Source: Paludibacteraceae bacterium (lineage in GTDB: Bacteria; Bacteroidota; Bacteroidia; Bacteroidales; Paludibacteraceae). From it: a DNA stretch of 64,000 bases. How positions within the stretch are numbered: position 1 is the first letter of the stretch; each line of letters begins with the position of its first letter. The translations under genes were made by a program, and so were the position numbers. The notes below the pieces were generated by a model that made no database searches, was not told where the DNA came from, and saw nothing but the letters and a program-made list of their open reading frames with translations. Positions 43,997 to 53,460 of the stretch are shown here, piece after piece. Location: positions 62,001 to 126,000 of the forward strand of contig JAGBRL010000059.1 of the NCBI GenBank assembly GCA_017632345.1. Direction: 5' to 3'.

Positions 43997-46900
43997 ATGA
44001 ATAAATTATTTCTCGTCATATCGTTTTTTATGTGCTTTCTGACGGCTTTTGCCGCTTCGGACGACTCTTTGGGCGTTGAACCGTCGGTAGATGATAGTTT
44101 GATTGCAGACGAAGAGATAGTCTGTGACATGACTAATATTCCGGAGGTCCTTGTCATAGGTTACGGCGCTACGAGCAACGTCTTTGCTGGCGCCTATTCC
44201 ACTGTTAAGTCTGAGAGTTTGAAGGAGAACGGAGCGGTCTCTCTGTCGCAGGCGTTAGTTGGCAAGATGGCAGGTGTTCAAATATCTGCAGCCGACGGTG
44301 CTCTTGACGCAGAGCCGAAGATGGTGATCAGAGGCGGTGGGTCGATAACGCAAGACAATTCGCCGCTTTACATTGTTGACGGCTTCCCGGTTAATTCCAT
44401 TAGCGATATTCCGCCTTCAGAGATAAAGAGCATATCCGTTCTGAAAGATGCTTCGGCTATGGCTATTTATGGAGCGAGAGGAGCTAACGGCGTTGTTGTC
44501 GTGACGACGGACAGCAAGGCTTACGATAAGGTGAACGTGCTTTATTCGTCTCGTTACGGAGTGCGCCGTCTGGCGAAAAAGCTTAAGACGTTGTCGTCTG
44601 GGGATTATGTGAAGATGCAGTACGAACTGGCTCAGTACAGCGCTTCTAACGCAGAGCGTTTCACGCAGAAGTACGGGCTTTGGGACGATTTGGATATATA
44701 CGATGATGTGCCGGCTGCCGACTGGCAAGAGCGCGTGTTTGGCGAAACGGCTTTCTTTACGTCGCAGAGCGTGGTGCTGAAAATAGGAGGAAAGAAGGCT
44801 GATTATCGAGTTGGATACACGTTCGACAGCAACGACGGCATAATGCTGGGCAGCGGCGCAAAAAGGCATAGGTTGGCGTTTAGTCTGAAGTCCGACCTGC
44901 ACAAGAACATCTCGTTTGAGCTTAATTCTAATTACACTAACAGGGAGAATATGGGCGCCGGGACTGCTGCTGCCGGCTCTTCTTCTACTTCCCGGCTAAA
45001 ACACTCTGTCATATTTTCTCCGGTAGATCTGAATCCTTACGGAAACGGAGACGAGGATGACGAAGAGGAGGCCTATTCGTCGCTTTATGACCCTCTTACA
45101 GTCACAAAAGACGATTACAAAAGGGTGGAAAAGAATGAGATGCTGATTAATGCGGCTTTGACTTTTAAGAAAGGTGTCTTTAGCGTTGAGGATTATAAAA
45201 ACCTTGATCTTAAAGTCAGAAGCGAGGCTGGTGTGTGGCGTAATGATACAAAAACATTCAGGGCATACGGTTCTTCTACGTCGCAGGCTCGCCAGTACGG
45301 AGCTTTGCCTCTTGCATCTATAAACGACCGCGAGAGGAGCAAGTTCAGAATGGCTAATGTGCTTACTGCAGATTTTAACTTTAGCGTATATAACTTTTCG
45401 GTGTTGTTTGGACAGGAACTTGTGGATGAGAGAGATGGATTCACTTACAATGAGGCAAGGTATTTCCCTCAGTACATAAGTCCGGAGCAGGCTTTGAGCA
45501 GCATGAGCTTGGGCAAGGCGCAGCCCGTGTCAACGTACGAGAGCCCGGCTGACAGGTTGTTGTCTTTCTTCGCCAGAGCGAATTTAACAAAAAGTCGTGA
45601 TGACATGGAGGCGTCGCTCGCTTTCCGTGCCGACCGTTCTAACAAGTTCGCCTTAGGGAATCAGTGGGGTTATTTCCCTTCCGCCTCTTTTGCGAAGAGA
45701 GTTTCTCTGGACGATAGAAATTCCTTGAAATTTAGGCTGAGCTACGGACTTGCAGGGAACAACAGGATTGCAGACGGCCTGTACCGGGTGGAGTTTGAGG
45801 CTGGGCAGGCTACCGACCCGAGCGTCTTTTTTGACGAGGTGCAGCAGACCTTTTTGCATGCAGGGTCTGTCTTGTATAATCCGGACCTGAAATGGGAGAC
45901 CTCCGTACTGCGCAATGTGGGGGTTGACGCTGACTTAGCTTTGTTGAACTTGGTCGTGGGTTTGGACTTTTACATGAACACAACTATGGATTTGCTGATG
46001 ATGAGCGAGATTCCTGTTGTGTCTGGATATAAGACGATAATGCAGAATGTGGGCGAGACTTCTAACAGAGGGGTGGAGCTGAATCTGAGGTATAGTCCGC
46101 GGCTGAATTACGATTGGGATGTGCAGTTCTCTGCCAACGTGGCGATGAACAGAAATCGTGTGGAGAAACTTGGCGACATAAAAGAGAGCTTGGTCTCCTC
46201 CGGATGGGCCGGCTCTGAAATATCTTCAGACTTTTTGCTGAAGGAGGGCGAGCCAATCGGGTGCATGTACGGCTTTGTGACTGATGGCTTTTATGAATTA
46301 GATGATTTTGATTATGATGCGGAAAAGAAAACTTACGGATTGAAAGATGGTGTGCCGAGCAATGCGGAACTTCTGGCGTCTTCGTCTTATTTTGGACCGG
46401 GGTTCCTTAAGTTTAAGGACCTGAATGGCGACGGCGAGATTACGGAAGAGGGTGATCGCACCGTGATTGGAAAGGCGAAGCCTAAGTGTATTGGCGGATT
46501 CAATTTTTTCTTGAAATATAGAGATTGGGACTTGTCGGCAAGTTTCAACTGGTCTTACGGCAATGACGTTTACAATGCTAACAAGATAGAGTTCACATCT
46601 TCTAACAAATATTTGTACAGAAACATGACGAGCGAGATGGAGAAGGGACGCAGGTGGACAAATCTGGATTCTGACGGAAATGTGGTGACTGACCCGGCTA
46701 AACTTGCAGAGATAAATGCAGGCGCGTCTATCTGGTCGCCGTTCATTGGCAGGTACGTGTTCCATTCGTGGGCGGTGGAAGACGGCTCTTTCCTCAGGTT
46801 TGGCAACCTTACGGTAGGTTACAATTTGCCGTACGAATTAATCAAAAGGTTGAAGATGTCTTCTTGCAGAGTTTATATGTCTGTGGAAAACTTGTGGTGC

Positions 46901-47029
46901 TGGACCAAATATTCGGGCTACGACCCGGATGTGGACACGCGTGCGGCAACTCCGCTGACTCCGGGCGTAGATTATTCTGCATACCCGCATAGCCGCACGT
47001 ACATGGCCAGTCTCAATATCGCTTTCTAA
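43997..47029 (+). CDS. SusC-like TonB-dependent outer-membrane receptor
   Basis: 1010 aa. Signal peptide (LFLVISFFMCFLTAFA), a short acidic linker, then IPEVLVIGYGATSNVFAGA, equivalent to the usual VVVVGYGTQ TonB-box/plug start, at only ~residue 48. The plug carries the SusC signatures ALVGKMAGVQI, IRGGGSITQDNSPLYIVDG and IKSISVLKDASAMAIYGARGANG (split across two strands); the barrel follows to the end (SYGLAGNNRIADGLYR, FLKFKDLNGDGEITEEGD, VYMSVENLWCWTKYSGYDPD). It lacks the N-terminal carboxypeptidase-regulatory-like domain found in most SusC proteins, and no SusD lipoprotein gene follows. Imports an unknown ligand across the outer membrane using TonB energy. Confidence 0.92.
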   Translation: MNKLFLVISFFMCFLTAFAASDDSLGVEPSVDDSLIADEEIVCDMTNIPEVLVIGYGATSNVFAGAYSTVKSESLKENGAVSLSQALVGKMAGVQISAADGALDAEPKMVIRGGGSITQDNSPLYIVDGFPVNSISDIPPSEIKSISVLKDASAMAIYGARGANGVVVVTTDSKAYDKVNVLYSSRYGVRRLAKKLKTLSSGDYVKMQYELAQYSASNAERFTQKYGLWDDLDIYDDVPAADWQERVFGETAFFTSQSVVLKIGGKKADYRVGYTFDSNDGIMLGSGAKRHRLAFSLKSDLHKNISFELNSNYTNRENMGAGTAAAGSSSTSRLKHSVIFSPVDLNPYGNGDEDDEEEAYSSLYDPLTVTKDDYKRVEKNEMLINAALTFKKGVFSVEDYKNLDLKVRSEAGVWRNDTKTFRAYGSSTSQARQYGALPLASINDRERSKFRMANVLTADFNFSVYNFSVLFGQELVDERDGFTYNEARYFPQYISPEQALSSMSLGKAQPVSTYESPADRLLSFFARANLTKSRDDMEASLAFRADRSNKFALGNQWGYFPSASFAKRVSLDDRNSLKFRLSYGLAGNNRIADGLYRVEFEAGQATDPSVFFDEVQQTFLHAGSVLYNPDLKWETSVLRNVGVDADLALLNLVVGLDFYMNTTMDLLMMSEIPVVSGYKTIMQNVGETSNRGVELNLRYSPRLNYDWDVQFSANVAMNRNRVEKLGDIKESLVSSGWAGSEISSDFLLKEGEPIGCMYGFVTDGFYELDDFDYDAEKKTYGLKDGVPSNAELLASSSYFGPGFLKFKDLNGDGEITEEGDRTVIGKAKPKCIGGFNFFLKYRDWDLSASFNWSYGNDVYNANKIEFTSSNKYLYRNMTSEMEKGRRWTNLDSDGNVVTDPAKLAEINAGASIWSPFIGRYVFHSWAVEDGSFLRFGNLTVGYNLPYELIKRLKMSSCRVYMSVENLWCWTKYSGYDPDVDTRAATPLTPGVDYSAYPHSRTYMASLNIAF

Positions 47030-47110
47030 GATTTCGGAATACGATAAAAAGCATTGTTTGCTTCTGCATTCATTGTGTGAATTTGATATTTATAAAATAA
47101 ATAAGATAAA

Positions 47111-48661
47111 ATGAAAAGGTTTGTATTTTTAATTATTTGCTCTGTTCTGACAAACTTCGGAGCTGCTGCGTCTGACACTTGGGTTGTGAACAGCGACGGT
47201 GATACCATCTGGTATAAATTCAACGAGGAAGAGAAAACTGCAAGCGTGACGTTTAAAGGGGAATACGATGGACAATATGAGGATGCGTATTCAAACATAA
47301 TCAATATCCCCGAAAAAATAGAATACAAAGGGGCGAAATATCGTGTAACGGAGATTGGATGGGCTGCTTTTGCTGGCAGCGTCAATTTGAAGTGCGTGAA
47401 TGTCCCGAAAAGTGTGACCTCAATTGTAAATTTGGCTTTTTATGGTTGCACAAACCTTAAAAGTATAAATGTGGCAAATGGCAATTCGTGCTATTGCTCC
47501 GAAAATGGAGTGCTGTTTGACATTTCAAAAAAGACATTGATGCAGTATCCTGCAGGTATATCGGGTGGCTATACAATTCCAAACAGTGTCACCAAGATAG
47601 AAGCGGAGGCCTTTGCGGGTTGCGTGCACCTCACAAGCGTTACTATTCCCTCCTGCGTGACAATCATCAGGCGGAATGCCTTTGAATTTTGCAGCGGACT
47701 TGTCAATGTGACCATTCCCAATAGTGTTACAGAGATAGAACGATGTGCTTTTCATCTTTGCTACAGACTTACTGACATCACAATTCCGAGTAGTGTGACT
47801 TCAATTGGAGAGCGTGCTTTTTCTGGCTGTAAAGGACTAACCCGCCTGACCATTCCCAATAGTGTTGCAACAATTGGGAGCAAAGCATTTTATGAATGCG
47901 AAGGGCTGACCGATGTGAATATCCCAAGCGGTGTAACTTCAATTGGAGAGCGTGCTTTTTATGGTTGCAAAGGTCTGACCAATGTGTTCATCCCCAATAG
48001 CGTTAATATGATAGGAAATGAGGCTTTTGAATGTTGTGAAAAGCTTAAAAGCATAAATGTGGAAAGGGGTACTATGAATTACAGTTCTGAAAATGGGGTG
48101 CTATTTGATACATCAAAAAGGAAACTGATTAAATATCCGGAGGGGTTAGATGGAGAGTACGTCATTCCGAAAAGTGTGACACAGATTGAAGATTGTGCTT
48201 TTTCAGGATGCAAAGGACTCTCTGGTGTTACCATCCCGAACAGTGTGATTTCAATAGGAGCAAATGCTTTTTCAGCCTGCTCCAGTCTAACAAATGTGAC
48301 CATTCCGAATAGTGTCACAAAGATAGGGCGACGCGCATTTCTTTCTTGCCAAGGTCTCTCAAACATCACGATTTCAAACGGTGTGACGACGATTCAATCG
48401 GAGACTTTTTTGGGGTGCAGCGGTCTTTCCAGCATAACACTTCCAAATAGTCTGACTTCAATTGGAATAATGGTTTTCTTTGAATGCAAGAAGCTTTGCA
48501 GCGTAACAGTTGCAAATACCACACCGCCAAATGTGAATCACTCCTTTGTTGAGGTCAATGAAAACATAACCATCTACGTCCCTGCGGAGAGTGTAGAAAA
48601 ATACAAAGCCGCAAAGGGTTGGAGCAAGTTCAAGAACATCAAGGCGATACCTGCTAAGTGA
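47111..48661 (+). CDS. BspA-like leucine-rich repeat surface protein
   Basis: 516 aa. Signal peptide MKRFVFLIICSVLTNFGAAA, a short beta module with WVVNSDGDTIWYKFN, then ~17 LRR_5-type repeats of 23 residues (core: SVTSIGERAFSGCKGLTRLTIPN). Two non-repeat insertions read SENGVLFD. The end (NTTPPNVNHSF, NITIYVPAESVEKYKAAKGW) is the standard BspA cap. No T9SS domain. BspA proteins bind host proteins or other bacteria in characterised cases. Lies 81 nt after the SusC-like gene on the same strand, possibly co-transcribed. Close paralogue at 55695-57362. Confidence 0.9.
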   Translation: MKRFVFLIICSVLTNFGAAASDTWVVNSDGDTIWYKFNEEEKTASVTFKGEYDGQYEDAYSNIINIPEKIEYKGAKYRVTEIGWAAFAGSVNLKCVNVPKSVTSIVNLAFYGCTNLKSINVANGNSCYCSENGVLFDISKKTLMQYPAGISGGYTIPNSVTKIEAEAFAGCVHLTSVTIPSCVTIIRRNAFEFCSGLVNVTIPNSVTEIERCAFHLCYRLTDITIPSSVTSIGERAFSGCKGLTRLTIPNSVATIGSKAFYECEGLTDVNIPSGVTSIGERAFYGCKGLTNVFIPNSVNMIGNEAFECCEKLKSINVERGTMNYSSENGVLFDTSKRKLIKYPEGLDGEYVIPKSVTQIEDCAFSGCKGLSGVTIPNSVISIGANAFSACSSLTNVTIPNSVTKIGRRAFLSCQGLSNITISNGVTTIQSETFLGCSGLSSITLPNSLTSIGIMVFFECKKLCSVTVANTTPPNVNHSFVEVNENITIYVPAESVEKYKAAKGWSKFKNIKAIPAK

Positions 48662-48681
48662 TAATTATAGAATGAAAGCAA

Positions 48682-48723
48682 TTGCAGACAAGAAGTGTCA
48701 CTGTGATTCTTCTTTGTCTGCAA
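48682..48723. terminator. Long hairpin between convergent BspA and pstB genes
   Basis: TTGCAGACAA (48682-48691) pairs perfectly with TTGTCTGCAA (48714-48723). The stem continues inward through GAAG/CTTC (one bulged T) and TCAC/GTGA. No U-run on either side. Probable bidirectional terminator. Confidence 0.65.
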
Positions 48724-48739
48724 AATATTCAGGCTAAAT

Positions 48740-49507
48740 CTACCCCATCTTTCCAGTCAAATAAGCCTTAGTGCGTTCGTCAACAGGGTTTGTGAACATT
48801 GTCTCGGTCTCTCCGTACTCAACCAATTCGCCTAAATACATAAACATTGATTTTGACGATATGCGCTTAGCTTGCCCCATATTGTGAGTCACAATCAAGA
48901 TTGTAACTTCTTGCTGAAGCTCAAGCAGCAGTTCCTCGATATGCTTCGTGGCGATGGGGTCGAGAGCGGATGTCGGCTCGTCCATCAGCAGCACGTCGGG
49001 CTTCATCGCTAATGCGCGGGCAATGCACAAACGCTGTTGCTGACCGCCGGAAAGGAATGTGCCTTTCTTGTTCAGCACATCCTTGACTTCGTCCCAAAGG
49101 GCGACGCTACGCAGACAACGCTCTACGGTCGCGTCTTTTTCTGCCTTTGAAAGCTTTATGCCGTTCAGCGCAAATCCCGATAAGACATTGTCGTAGATGC
49201 TCATTGTGGGGAACGGCGCAGGACGTTGAAAAACCATGCCCACACGACGACGCACATCAATAGGCTCCATCGCAAGGATATTCTCTCCGTTAAGCAGAAT
49301 CTCTCCGTCAACACGAATGTTCGGATAGAGATTGTGCATAAGGTTGACAGCGCGAAGCAGTGTTGATTTTCCGCAGCCGGAAGGCCCCATGATGGCTGTG
49401 ATTGTATTTTTCTCAATGGCTGCCGATACATACTTAACTGCCATTGTTTGCTTGGTGTATGACACGCAAGTCTTCTTAAATTCAAGTATTGATGTTACTG
49501 ATTCCAT
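48740..49507 (-). CDS. pstB: Phosphate ABC transporter ATP-binding protein
   Basis: 255 aa ATPase of the high-affinity phosphate importer. Walker A GPSGCGKST (~38-46), Q-loop VFQRPAPFP, signature LSGGQQQRLCIARAL, Walker B VLLMDEPTSALDP and switch His in VTHNM. TMSIYDNVLSGFALNGIKL is typical of PstB. Start overlaps the end of pstA by 13 nt. Last gene of the porin-pstSCAB operon; no phoU follows, unlike many bacteria. Confidence 0.97.
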   Translation of the reverse strand: MESVTSILEFKKTCVSYTKQTMAVKYVSAAIEKNTITAIMGPSGCGKSTLLRAVNLMHNLYPNIRVDGEILLNGENILAMEPIDVRRRVGMVFQRPAPFPTMSIYDNVLSGFALNGIKLSKAEKDATVERCLRSVALWDEVKDVLNKKGTFLSGGQQQRLCIARALAMKPDVLLMDEPTSALDPIATKHIEELLLELQQEVTILIVTHNMGQAKRISSKSMFMYLGELVEYGETETMFTNPVDERTKAYLTGKMG

Positions 49508-50361
49508 TTTTTTGCAAGATATTTAGCTGTGAGATTTAAAGTAAGCACGAATAACAAGAGGAAGAGCGAAGCTCCCCAGATCAACTCCTGCAGGTTGGGG
49601 TCGTTAAAGAACTCCCATATTAGCAGCGGCACTGCAGAGATGGGCTTGTCAATCGCAAAGCGGATAAACGAGCAGCCGAGAGCGGTGAACATCAGCGGCG
49701 CAGTCTCTCCGATAACTCGTGAGATGGCGAGCAGAATACCGGTAAATATACCTCCGAATGCGGCAGGCAGCTGCACTTTCAGCATCACTCGTGCCTTGTT
49801 TCCGCCGAGTGCCAGTCCCGCCTCTTTTAATGATGCAGGAAGGATTTTCAAAGTCTCCTCTGTCGAGCGGATGATGAGCGGAAGCATCATGATGCATAGC
49901 GCAACGCTGCCCGCAATTGCCGAATAACCCTTCATCGGAACAACCACCCAAATGTAGGTGATGATGCCTATGATAACCGACGGCGTGCCTTGCAGAAGGT
50001 CTGTCAGGTAACTTACAAACTGTGCGAAACGGTTCTTGCCATTTTCTGCCAAGAACGCTCCGCAGAGAATGCCCAATGGTACAGCTGCCGCTACCGCCAT
50101 ACCGAGCATAATCATTGTGCCGACAATGCCGTTTGCTATGCCTCCCGGTATGGGTTCTCCAGCTTCGATAGCTTTCATCGCTTTGTACGCCGTTGGTGTA
50201 GGCTCGGTAAAGAATGACCAAGAGAGCTGGTCGTAACCACGCAGCAGCACCTCACCCAATATGGCGAGCAGGGGAACGGCCGTCAGTGCCGACAATATGC
50301 AAATGCTCCAAAGCATCAGCTTGTCATTTGCTAAACGATTTCTGATTTTTAATTTGTCCAT
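49495..50361 (-). CDS. pstA: Phosphate ABC transporter permease PstA
   Basis: 288 aa inner-membrane permease with six predicted helices. GIVGTMIMLGMAVAAAVPLGILCG, shown across helix 2-3, and SRVIGETAPLMFTALG (PstA signature) are present; KEAGLALGGNKARVML is the EAA-type loop that contacts PstB. Four nt after pstC. Works as a dimer with PstC to move phosphate into the cytoplasm. Confidence 0.96.
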   Translation of the reverse strand: MDKLKIRNRLANDKLMLWSICILSALTAVPLLAILGEVLLRGYDQLSWSFFTEPTPTAYKAMKAIEAGEPIPGGIANGIVGTMIMLGMAVAAAVPLGILCGAFLAENGKNRFAQFVSYLTDLLQGTPSVIIGIITYIWVVVPMKGYSAIAGSVALCIMMLPLIIRSTEETLKILPASLKEAGLALGGNKARVMLKVQLPAAFGGIFTGILLAISRVIGETAPLMFTALGCSFIRFAIDKPISAVPLLIWEFFNDPNLQELIWGASLFLLLFVLTLNLTAKYLAKKWNQ

Positions 50362-50365
50362 AATA

Positions 50366-51223
50366 TTAAACTATTCTTGCACGTTTAATCATTACTTTGC
50401 CTATCATGTTGATAAGCGCTGTGATAAGGAAAAGAATCAATCCTATGGCGATCAAGGATGAAAGGCGCAGACTGTCTGCTTCGCCAAACTGATTTGCGAT
50501 GATTGAAGCCATAGAGTTTCCTGTAGATGTGATTGAGGCGGGGATGTTATTTGTGTTGCCGATAAGCATCGTTACCGTCATTGTCTCGCCCAAAGCACGT
50601 CCGATGGCCAATACATATGAAGAGAACACTCCCGAGCCGGCCATAGGGAATATCACCTTGCACACAACCTCAGCTCGTGTAGCGCCTAAGCTATAAGCTC
50701 CCTCTTTCAGTTCATTCGGCACCATCTTGATAAATTCGGAGCTGAGTGATGCTGCGTAAGGCACAATCATGATAGCCAGCACAAGCGAGGCGGTGAGAAT
50801 ACTGGACCCTTGCGGCGAGATGTCGAGAGCCATAATAATGGGGCGCAGAGTGTAAAATCCCCACAGACCATAAATGATTGACGGAATGCCAGCCAGCAGG
50901 TCTGTCACAGTACTCAGGACCGATGCTACCTTTGTGTCCCTGAAGTATTCTCCCACAAAAAGCGCTACAGGAAGAGAGAACGGGATGCAAAAGATGAGAG
51001 CCAGCAAAGTAGTCAGCAAAGTGCCTGTGATAAACGGCAGCGCTCCATACCGCTCATCGCCCTCTGTATAGCTCCATTCCGAAGAGGTGAGAAAATTCAA
51101 AAAGCCAAAATGCTCGAACGCGTCGTGAGCGTCGGTGACGAGGGCGTAAACCACACCTCCACACACTATCGGTATTATCAATGCCGACACGAACAATGTA
51201 ATTCTGTACAGTTTGTCGTTCAT
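50366..51223 (-). CDS. pstC: Phosphate ABC transporter permease PstC
   Basis: 285 aa permease with six predicted helices. FLTSSEWSY (periplasmic loop), GTLLTTLLALIFCIPFSLPV, AGIPSIIYGLWGFYTL and the EAA loop KEGAYSLGATRAEVV, then AIGRALGETMTVTMLIGN, the PstC signature. Twelve nt after pstS. Pairs with PstA. Confidence 0.96.
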   Translation of the reverse strand: MNDKLYRITLFVSALIIPIVCGGVVYALVTDAHDAFEHFGFLNFLTSSEWSYTEGDERYGALPFITGTLLTTLLALIFCIPFSLPVALFVGEYFRDTKVASVLSTVTDLLAGIPSIIYGLWGFYTLRPIIMALDISPQGSSILTASLVLAIMIVPYAASLSSEFIKMVPNELKEGAYSLGATRAEVVCKVIFPMAGSGVFSSYVLAIGRALGETMTVTMLIGNTNNIPASITSTGNSMASIIANQFGEADSLRLSSLIAIGLILFLITALINMIGKVMIKRARIV

Positions 51224-51234
51224 AGATTTATACC

Positions 51235-52296
51235 TTACTGAAGAATTGCAACTCCGTTGAATGTCACCGTTTTGAGGTTGTTTATGCTCAGCTCTTTTAC
51301 TTTAGCAGGAAGTGGCGCGTAATGTACCTCAGAGGTGATGTTCTGCGCCTCGTCAGAGAGAATGTATTTCAACAAGTCGAGTGTTGCCACGGACTGCTCC
51401 TTGCTGCGGTTGGAGTAATTCTGCTCCTTGTAGATAATCATCCATGTGAATGTGGAGATTGGATATGCGCCAGCTGCATTTGCGTTTGTGATCGAACAGC
51501 GTGTGTCATTGGGTATTGCGCCCGAAGCGGCTGCCGAGATTGATGCGGACGACGGCAATACAAATTCGCCTCTTATGTTCTCTATTTGCGCGTAAGGAAT
51601 TTTCTGCGCAAATGCGTACTCAGAGCCTACATAACCGATAGTGCTTTTAGTCTGTGAAATCACACCTGCAACACCCGGATTGCCCTTTGCAGCCTGTCCT
51701 GAAGGGAAATTTACTGATTTGCCAGCTCCAAACTTCTCTTTCCACATAGGACTAACTTTTGTTAGATAGTCGGTAAAGACAAATGTCGTGCCAGAGCCAT
51801 CTGAGCGGAATACAGGGATGATAGCTTCATTAGGGAGCTTCGCATCTGGATTGAGAGCTGCCAGACGCTCGTCGTTCCACATCTTAATGTTGCCGGCAAA
51901 GATGTCAGCGATAACATCACCTGATAGTTTCAGATCCTTCACGCCATCCAGATTGTAGGCCACCACCACAGCGCCCATGCATGTAGGAACGTGAACTACG
52001 GGAGCCATATCCTCCATATCCTTTTCTGTAAGGAAAGCGTCACTGCCTGCAAAGTCCACAATCTTATCGCGCAAGTTGCGAACTCCACCTCCGGAGCCGA
52101 TTCCACCATACGCAACCACATCGCCGTTTACATTTGAGAACTCCTCAAAAACCACATTGTAGAAAGGCAGAGGGAACGTTGCTCCTGCTCCGGAAAGTTC
52201 CTGAGCCTCACGAACTCCATCTGATGTATTGCCTCCACATGATACCATTAAAATTGCAAGTGTCAATGTCATAATTGACGAGAAAATCATTTTCAT
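51235..52296 (-). CDS. pstS: Phosphate-binding lipoprotein PstS
   Basis: 353 aa. Lipobox ILMVSCGG puts the mature N-terminus at Cys20, so the protein is lipid-anchored. Phosphate-binding loops: LSGAGATFPLPFYNVVF, DFAGSDAFL and VFRSDGSGTTFVFTDYL. It collects phosphate in the periplasm and delivers it to PstC-PstA. M3 is an alternative start. 28 nt after the porin gene. Confidence 0.96.
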   Translation of the reverse strand: MKMIFSSIMTLTLAILMVSCGGNTSDGVREAQELSGAGATFPLPFYNVVFEEFSNVNGDVVAYGGIGSGGGVRNLRDKIVDFAGSDAFLTEKDMEDMAPVVHVPTCMGAVVVAYNLDGVKDLKLSGDVIADIFAGNIKMWNDERLAALNPDAKLPNEAIIPVFRSDGSGTTFVFTDYLTKVSPMWKEKFGAGKSVNFPSGQAAKGNPGVAGVISQTKSTIGYVGSEYAFAQKIPYAQIENIRGEFVLPSSASISAAASGAIPNDTRCSITNANAAGAYPISTFTWMIIYKEQNYSNRSKEQSVATLDLLKYILSDEAQNITSEVHYAPLPAKVKELSINNLKTVTFNGVAILQ

Positions 52297-52324
52297 ATAA
52301 TACTAATTTTAAATGTTTATACTA

Positions 52325-53305
52325 TTAAAGACCAAAGTAACAATTCACATAAGCCGAATAGCTATCCTTAGCACCGTCAGACTTAGGCATTGTCATCCTG
52401 AAATTAGGAGCAACCTTCACATACTTGCCTAATTTGATCTGAGCACCAAGAATTGCAGCGGATTCATCTTTTTCTTTATTCCAGTCGTTCTTTGAAAATA
52501 GGTCGTCGAACCGAGCATACAAAGAGATTTTCTTTGGCAGATTTACAGAAGCGAAGACCGAATAACCGCTTTGGTCGGATTCCTCATTATATGACGCGTT
52601 TTCCATATAGTTATATTCAGCGCCAACGGTAAATTTATCATTCTTGTAACCCATAAAGGCAGCCGCATTTGCAATATCTTGCTTGCCTTCTTCCTCGCTC
52701 TCGTTCAAACCTCCATACAAGCGGGTCAGGAAGCCCTTTGCCGGAGTGAGCGTTATGCCCAGACCATAGTTGAGGCCGTCATTCTTCTGAATCTTTTTGT
52801 ACCCCTCGCCATTTACGATAATCACATCCGCCGAAATCCAATTTGTAAATTTATAGGCTGTCGAGATGCCCAAGTCGGCGCTGCTTCCGAATTTGTATTT
52901 GTCTTGAAAAGACTTCATAATGTAGCGATAGCCCCAGAACTTCTCCTGAATGTTAAATTGTGTTGTTGAAATAAGACCTCCGTTCAATGTGAGATTTCCG
53001 CTTTCCCACGAAATCATCGCATTTTTAATATAAGCGATGCGCTGGTAGTCGCTCACATCCGAAGACTGACCAATGTCCATCACGCCTTTAGCAGACAATT
53101 CGTTTCCAAACTTGTACTCATAACCCAAATAGCTTCTCTCTAATTCGAAACCACGGTCGTCACTCTCTGTGCCCAAACCTGTGTGGAAATTTCCAAACAC
53201 CTGAACAATTGCTTTGCCTTTCGGCATCTCGTTTTTGGCATCCTGCGCCTGTGCAGTAATACCGATGCAGGCTATCAGACCTGCCAAGATGAATTTTTTC
53301 TTCAT
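52325..53305 (-). CDS. Outer-membrane porin, probable phosphate channel (OprP/OprO-like)
   Basis: 326 aa. Signal peptide cut after AQAQ (residues 1-21). The mature part is a beta-barrel with alternating strands (IVQVFGNFHTGLGTESD, LERSYLGYEYKFGNELSAKG, WISADVIIVNGEGYKKI, YSVFASVNLPKKISLYARFD) and ends in aromatic-Gly-Leu (NCYFGL). As first gene of the pst operon it is the natural outer-membrane route for phosphate. Selectivity for phosphate is inferred from context only. Confidence 0.85.
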   Translation of the reverse strand: MKKKFILAGLIACIGITAQAQDAKNEMPKGKAIVQVFGNFHTGLGTESDDRGFELERSYLGYEYKFGNELSAKGVMDIGQSSDVSDYQRIAYIKNAMISWESGNLTLNGGLISTTQFNIQEKFWGYRYIMKSFQDKYKFGSSADLGISTAYKFTNWISADVIIVNGEGYKKIQKNDGLNYGLGITLTPAKGFLTRLYGGLNESEEEGKQDIANAAAFMGYKNDKFTVGAEYNYMENASYNEESDQSGYSVFASVNLPKKISLYARFDDLFSKNDWNKEKDESAAILGAQIKLGKYVKVAPNFRMTMPKSDGAKDSYSAYVNCYFGL

Positions 53306-53334
53306 TGCTACGTCAGTATTTTAATTTGACACTG

Positions 53335-53342
53335 CAAAAGAA
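53335..53342 (-). promoter_or_regulatory. Candidate -7 element of the porin-pst operon
   Basis: TTCTTTTG on the - strand (one mismatch to TAnnTTTG). No good -33 TTTG, consistent with a promoter that needs an activator. The nearest copy of the direct repeat at 53382-53421 begins 39 nt upstream. Confidence 0.4.
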
Positions 53343-53381
53343 CAGACTTCTTGTTTCATAAATATTTCAAAAAAATTAGGC

Positions 53382-53421
53382 TTTCGTTAGATTTTTTTTG
53401 AAAAATATTACATTTTCGTTA
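53382..53421. promoter_or_regulatory. Candidate Pho operator: direct repeat between divergent pst and phoB promoters
   Basis: TTTCGTTA occurs at 53382-53389 and again at 53414-53421, 32 nt apart (about three helical turns), each followed by a similar A/T-rich stretch (GATTT and AATCT). The distance from the repeat block to each of the two candidate -7 elements is 39 nt on both sides. Placement and direct-repeat form suit a PhoB/OmpR-family regulator. Binding is not proven. Confidence 0.5.
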
Positions 53422-53460
53422 AATCTTATCCGGAATAGTGTTCTGTTCGGTTTTTCTCAA

